Made by a program: the position numbers and the translations under genes. The notes under the pieces are model-generated. The model searched no databases. It was not told where the DNA came from and saw only the letters and a program-made list of their open reading frames with translations. Shown one piece after another: positions 62,266-64,000 of a stretch of DNA of 64,000 nucleotides. Location of the stretch: the NCBI GenBank assembly GCA_045545095.1, contig JAZQAG010000029.1, forward strand, positions 1-64,000, read 5' to 3'. Numbering within the stretch: the stretch's first letter is position 1; every line of letters begins with the position of its first letter. The stretch comes from Phocaeicola_A sp045545095 (GTDB taxonomy: Bacteria; Bacteroidota; Bacteroidia; Bacteroidales; Bacteroidaceae).

Positions 62266-63408
62266 ATGAAAAAAAATATTATCCCATTGGCAGCAGTGAT
62301 TATGCTGGGTGCTGTAGCCTGCCAAGATGAACAGACTTTCCAAGTGAAAGGTGAGATAGGCGAAGCTGATGGCAAGGTTCTCTATTTTGAGGAAACAGCA
62401 TTGGACGGTATCAAAGTGATAGATTCTGTCAAATTGGACAAGGGGGGGAAATTCAATTTCTCGTACAAGCGGCCGGATGGACCAGACTTTTACCGCTTGC
62501 GTATAGACAGAAAGGTCATCAATTTGGGAATAGACTCTACGGAATCCGTGTCTGTAGAGGCAGTATGGCCAACAATGGTGACAGGATATACGGTGACCGG
62601 TTCGGAAGAAAGCAATCGGATTAAGGAACTGACGTTATTGCAAGTTGCTTTGCAAGAAGAACTTCGTAAATTGCCGGCCAAAGGTTTGGCACCAGGAGAC
62701 CTTCAAGATAGTGTGGATGTTATGGTAGAAAATTATAAGGAGCAGATGAAAAGGGATTTCATCTATCAGAATCCGCGTGCCGGATATGCTTACTATGCCT
62801 TGTTCCAACGCATCAATGGAGTGCCGGTGTTCAATCCCGATGTGAATCCGGAAGATACAAAGGTCTTCAGAGCCGTGACAACTTCATGGGATTTGCTTTA
62901 TCCACATTCTTTGCGTGCTGTCAATCTGCATAACATCACTATGCGGAGCATGAGAAATGCCCGTTCACAAAGACCGGTGACTATTCCTGAAGAATTAGTC
63001 CGTGAGGTCTCTCTCTTTGATTTGAACTTGCCTGACATGCATGGTACAAACCGTACGCTGAGTGAACTGAAGGGCAAGGTGGTACTATTGGATTTTACGG
63101 TATATATGAATCAGGCTTCGCCTGCGCGTAACATAGCTTTGCGCGAACTATATACACATTATGCTTCACAGGGATTAGAAATATATCAGGTGTCGTTTGA
63201 CGGTGATGAGCATTTCTGGAAAACTTCAGCCGACAACTTGCCTTGGATATGTGTACGTGATGTAGAGGGAACTTCGGCAACCACATATCATGTGACAGAC
63301 TTGCCTACCTATTTCCTTATTGACAAGGAAAATGCATTGTATAAGCGTAGCTCGGATATCAAGGATATGGAGCAGTTGAAAATGGAGGTCGAGAAATTGC
63401 TGAAATAA
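62266..63408 (+). CDS. DUF4369/thioredoxin-fold lipoprotein lacking CxxC
   Basis: 380 aa. Lipobox at LGAVAC (Cys about residue 19). An N-terminal DUF4369 beta domain (about 25-115) is followed by a helical region and a C-terminal AhpC/TSA-like domain (about 245-378: LPDMHGTNRTLSELKGKVVLLDFTVYMNQASPARN). The position that holds CxxC in active relatives reads MNQASPARN, so it has no redox cysteines. The cis-Pro loop is kept (VTDLPTYFLID). It resembles the lipoprotein at 21052 in layout. Convergent with the RNase R gene across a terminator. Confidence 0.85.
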   Translation: MKKNIIPLAAVIMLGAVACQDEQTFQVKGEIGEADGKVLYFEETALDGIKVIDSVKLDKGGKFNFSYKRPDGPDFYRLRIDRKVINLGIDSTESVSVEAVWPTMVTGYTVTGSEESNRIKELTLLQVALQEELRKLPAKGLAPGDLQDSVDVMVENYKEQMKRDFIYQNPRAGYAYYALFQRINGVPVFNPDVNPEDTKVFRAVTTSWDLLYPHSLRAVNLHNITMRSMRNARSQRPVTIPEELVREVSLFDLNLPDMHGTNRTLSELKGKVVLLDFTVYMNQASPARNIALRELYTHYASQGLEIYQVSFDGDEHFWKTSADNLPWICVRDVEGTSATTYHVTDLPTYFLIDKENALYKRSSDIKDMEQLKMEVEKLLK

Positions 63409-63430
63409 TATAATTTGCTGAAATAATACA

Positions 63431-63475
63431 AAAATGGGATGAAGAGAGGTATGACACCTCCTTTCATCCCATTTT
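63431..63475. terminator. Bidirectional terminator between the lipoprotein and RNase R genes
   Basis: 20-nt arms (63431-63450 with 63456-63475), one mismatch and one G-T pair, 5-nt loop. The stem base is four A/T pairs, giving a T run on both strands. It separates convergent genes. Confidence 0.85.
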
Positions 63476-63486
63476 ACTTTCAGATT

Positions 63487-63514
63487 ATTCCTTTAAATCT
63501 ATTCCTTTAAATCT
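63487..63514. repeat. Tandem 14-nt duplication next to the RNase R stop codon
   Basis: ATTCCTTTAAATCT occurs twice in direct succession, immediately 3' of the RNase R gene. Minor feature; probably a slippage product. Confidence 0.6.
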
Positions 63515-63515
63515 A

Positions 63516-64000
63516 TTATCTTTTTTTCTTTTCTTTGTAAGCCCAACCCTCTTCGGTGAAGTCTGGCTCTTCACCACGTAAGGTAGAGGAACCTCCTCGT
63601 GGTCCGTATGAATGAGCATCGTCATCGGCAGGGATATAGTTCAATTGTTTCTTTTCCAAATTAGCACTTGCTACTCGGATTTTCATCTTATCGCCCAAAC
63701 TGAAACGTTGACGGGTACGGCGACCTATAAGACAATAGTTCCGTTCGTCAAATTCGTAATAGTCATCGCCCAAATCTCGTAAGGCTATCATTCCTTCGCA
63801 TTTGTTCTCTTCGATTTCGACATAAAGCCCCCAGTCGGTAACTCCGCTCACAACACCATCGAACACTTTGCCTATATGTTCGCTCATGAACTCGACTTGT
63901 TTGTATTTGATGCTGCTGCGTTCGGCGCTGGCGGCCAGTTGTTCCATGGCTGAAGAGTGCTCGCACATCTCTTCATATTTCTGTTGCTGTACGGTGCGGC
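63516..64000 (-). CDS. rnr: Ribonuclease R, C-terminal part (gene continues past the right edge)
   Basis: Only the last ~160 codons are visible, open to the window edge. They cover the end of the RNB catalytic domain (RTVQQQKYEEMCEHSSAMEQLAASAERSS is the conserved helix region) and the S1 domain (about GKVFDGVVSGVTDWGLYVEIEENKCEGMI). RNase R degrades structured RNA 3' to 5' by hydrolysis. After the S1 domain comes a short linker and the tail LRGEEPDFTEEGWA plus seven mostly basic residues (YKEKKKR), nearly identical to the end of the DEAD-box helicase. An in-frame ATG at 63968 is not the true start. Confidence 0.9.
   Translation of the reverse strand, partial: RTVQQQKYEEMCEHSSAMEQLAASAERSSIKYKQVEFMSEHIGKVFDGVVSGVTDWGLYVEIEENKCEGMIALRDLGDDYYEFDERNYCLIGRRTRQRFSLGDKMKIRVASANLEKKQLNYIPADDDAHSYGPRGGSSTLRGEEPDFTEEGWAYKEKKKR

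Noticed and set aside
63516..63968. A complete 150-aa S1-domain protein
   Set aside because: The frame continues open to the window edge with RNase R sequence (RTVQQQKYEE), so it is the end of a larger gene.

Overview
The window comes from a gut-type member of the Bacteroidales, most likely Bacteroides, Phocaeicola or a close relative. Evidence: many genes carry the Bacteroidetes promoter element TAnnTTTG (often with TTTG about 19-21 nt upstream), Shine-Dalgarno sequences are weak, and the gene set is typical of the group: Fkp (bifunctional fucokinase/GDP-fucose pyrophosphorylase), a three-gene fumarate reductase/succinate dehydrogenase operon, DUF4369-type lipoproteins, MG2-like envelope proteins, a hybrid AraC sensor-regulator, a SIS-only arabinose-5-phosphate isomerase and proteins with C-terminal domains like type IX secretion sorting signals. 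No phage, transposase, CRISPR array or rRNA was seen.

Layout. 1-7.5 kb (minus strand): a partial membrane-anchored regulator, then the cell-elongation genes mrdA (PBP2), mreD, mreC, mreB and purH. Two oppositely oriented tRNA genes, Pro(CGG) and Phe(GAA), separate mrdA from mreBCD. 7.6-15.5 kb (minus): a left-handed beta-helix protein translationally coupled to hflX, a large secreted GH78 rhamnosidase fused to a sialidase-like propeller, and xerD. 15.5-28 kb (mostly plus): aroQ, an O-methyltransferase, rbfA, a LolE/FtsX-like permease, a convergent methyltransferase, a TPR/OmpA-like lipoprotein, a thioredoxin-fold lipoprotein, comM, miaB and fkp. This stretch looks more AT-rich by eye. 28-35 kb (minus): a LysM glucosaminidase and two long secreted proteins with sorting-type C-termini. 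35-39 kb (minus): frdCAB. 39.4-48.6 kb: an Omp28-like protein, a PadR/PspC envelope-stress-type module, a TonB-dependent receptor and a SulP transporter. 48.6-57.6 kb: a kinase-less hybrid regulator, an M16 protease, a LOG/API/PfkB sugar-phosphate cassette, a WG-repeat protein and an MG2-like envelope protein. 57.7-64 kb: a DEAD-box helicase with a DbpA-type RNA-binding domain, PNPase, a DUF4369 lipoprotein and the 3' end of an RNase R gene.

The most unusual signal is in the last block. The DEAD-box helicase and RNase R are unrelated enzymes that flank PNPase, yet they end in nearly the same 21-residue tail (core LRGEEPDF-x-EEGWA, then a basic end). The motif lies at exactly the same distance from the stop codon in both. 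I read this as a shared docking tag for an RNA-decay assembly; it is a hypothesis. Other points of interest are the GH78-sialidase fusion outside any polysaccharide-utilisation locus, an AraC sensor that has lost its kinase and receiver, two thioredoxin-fold lipoproteins without CxxC, a candidate PadR operator, and several families of palindromic or short tandem repeats in the spacers between genes.
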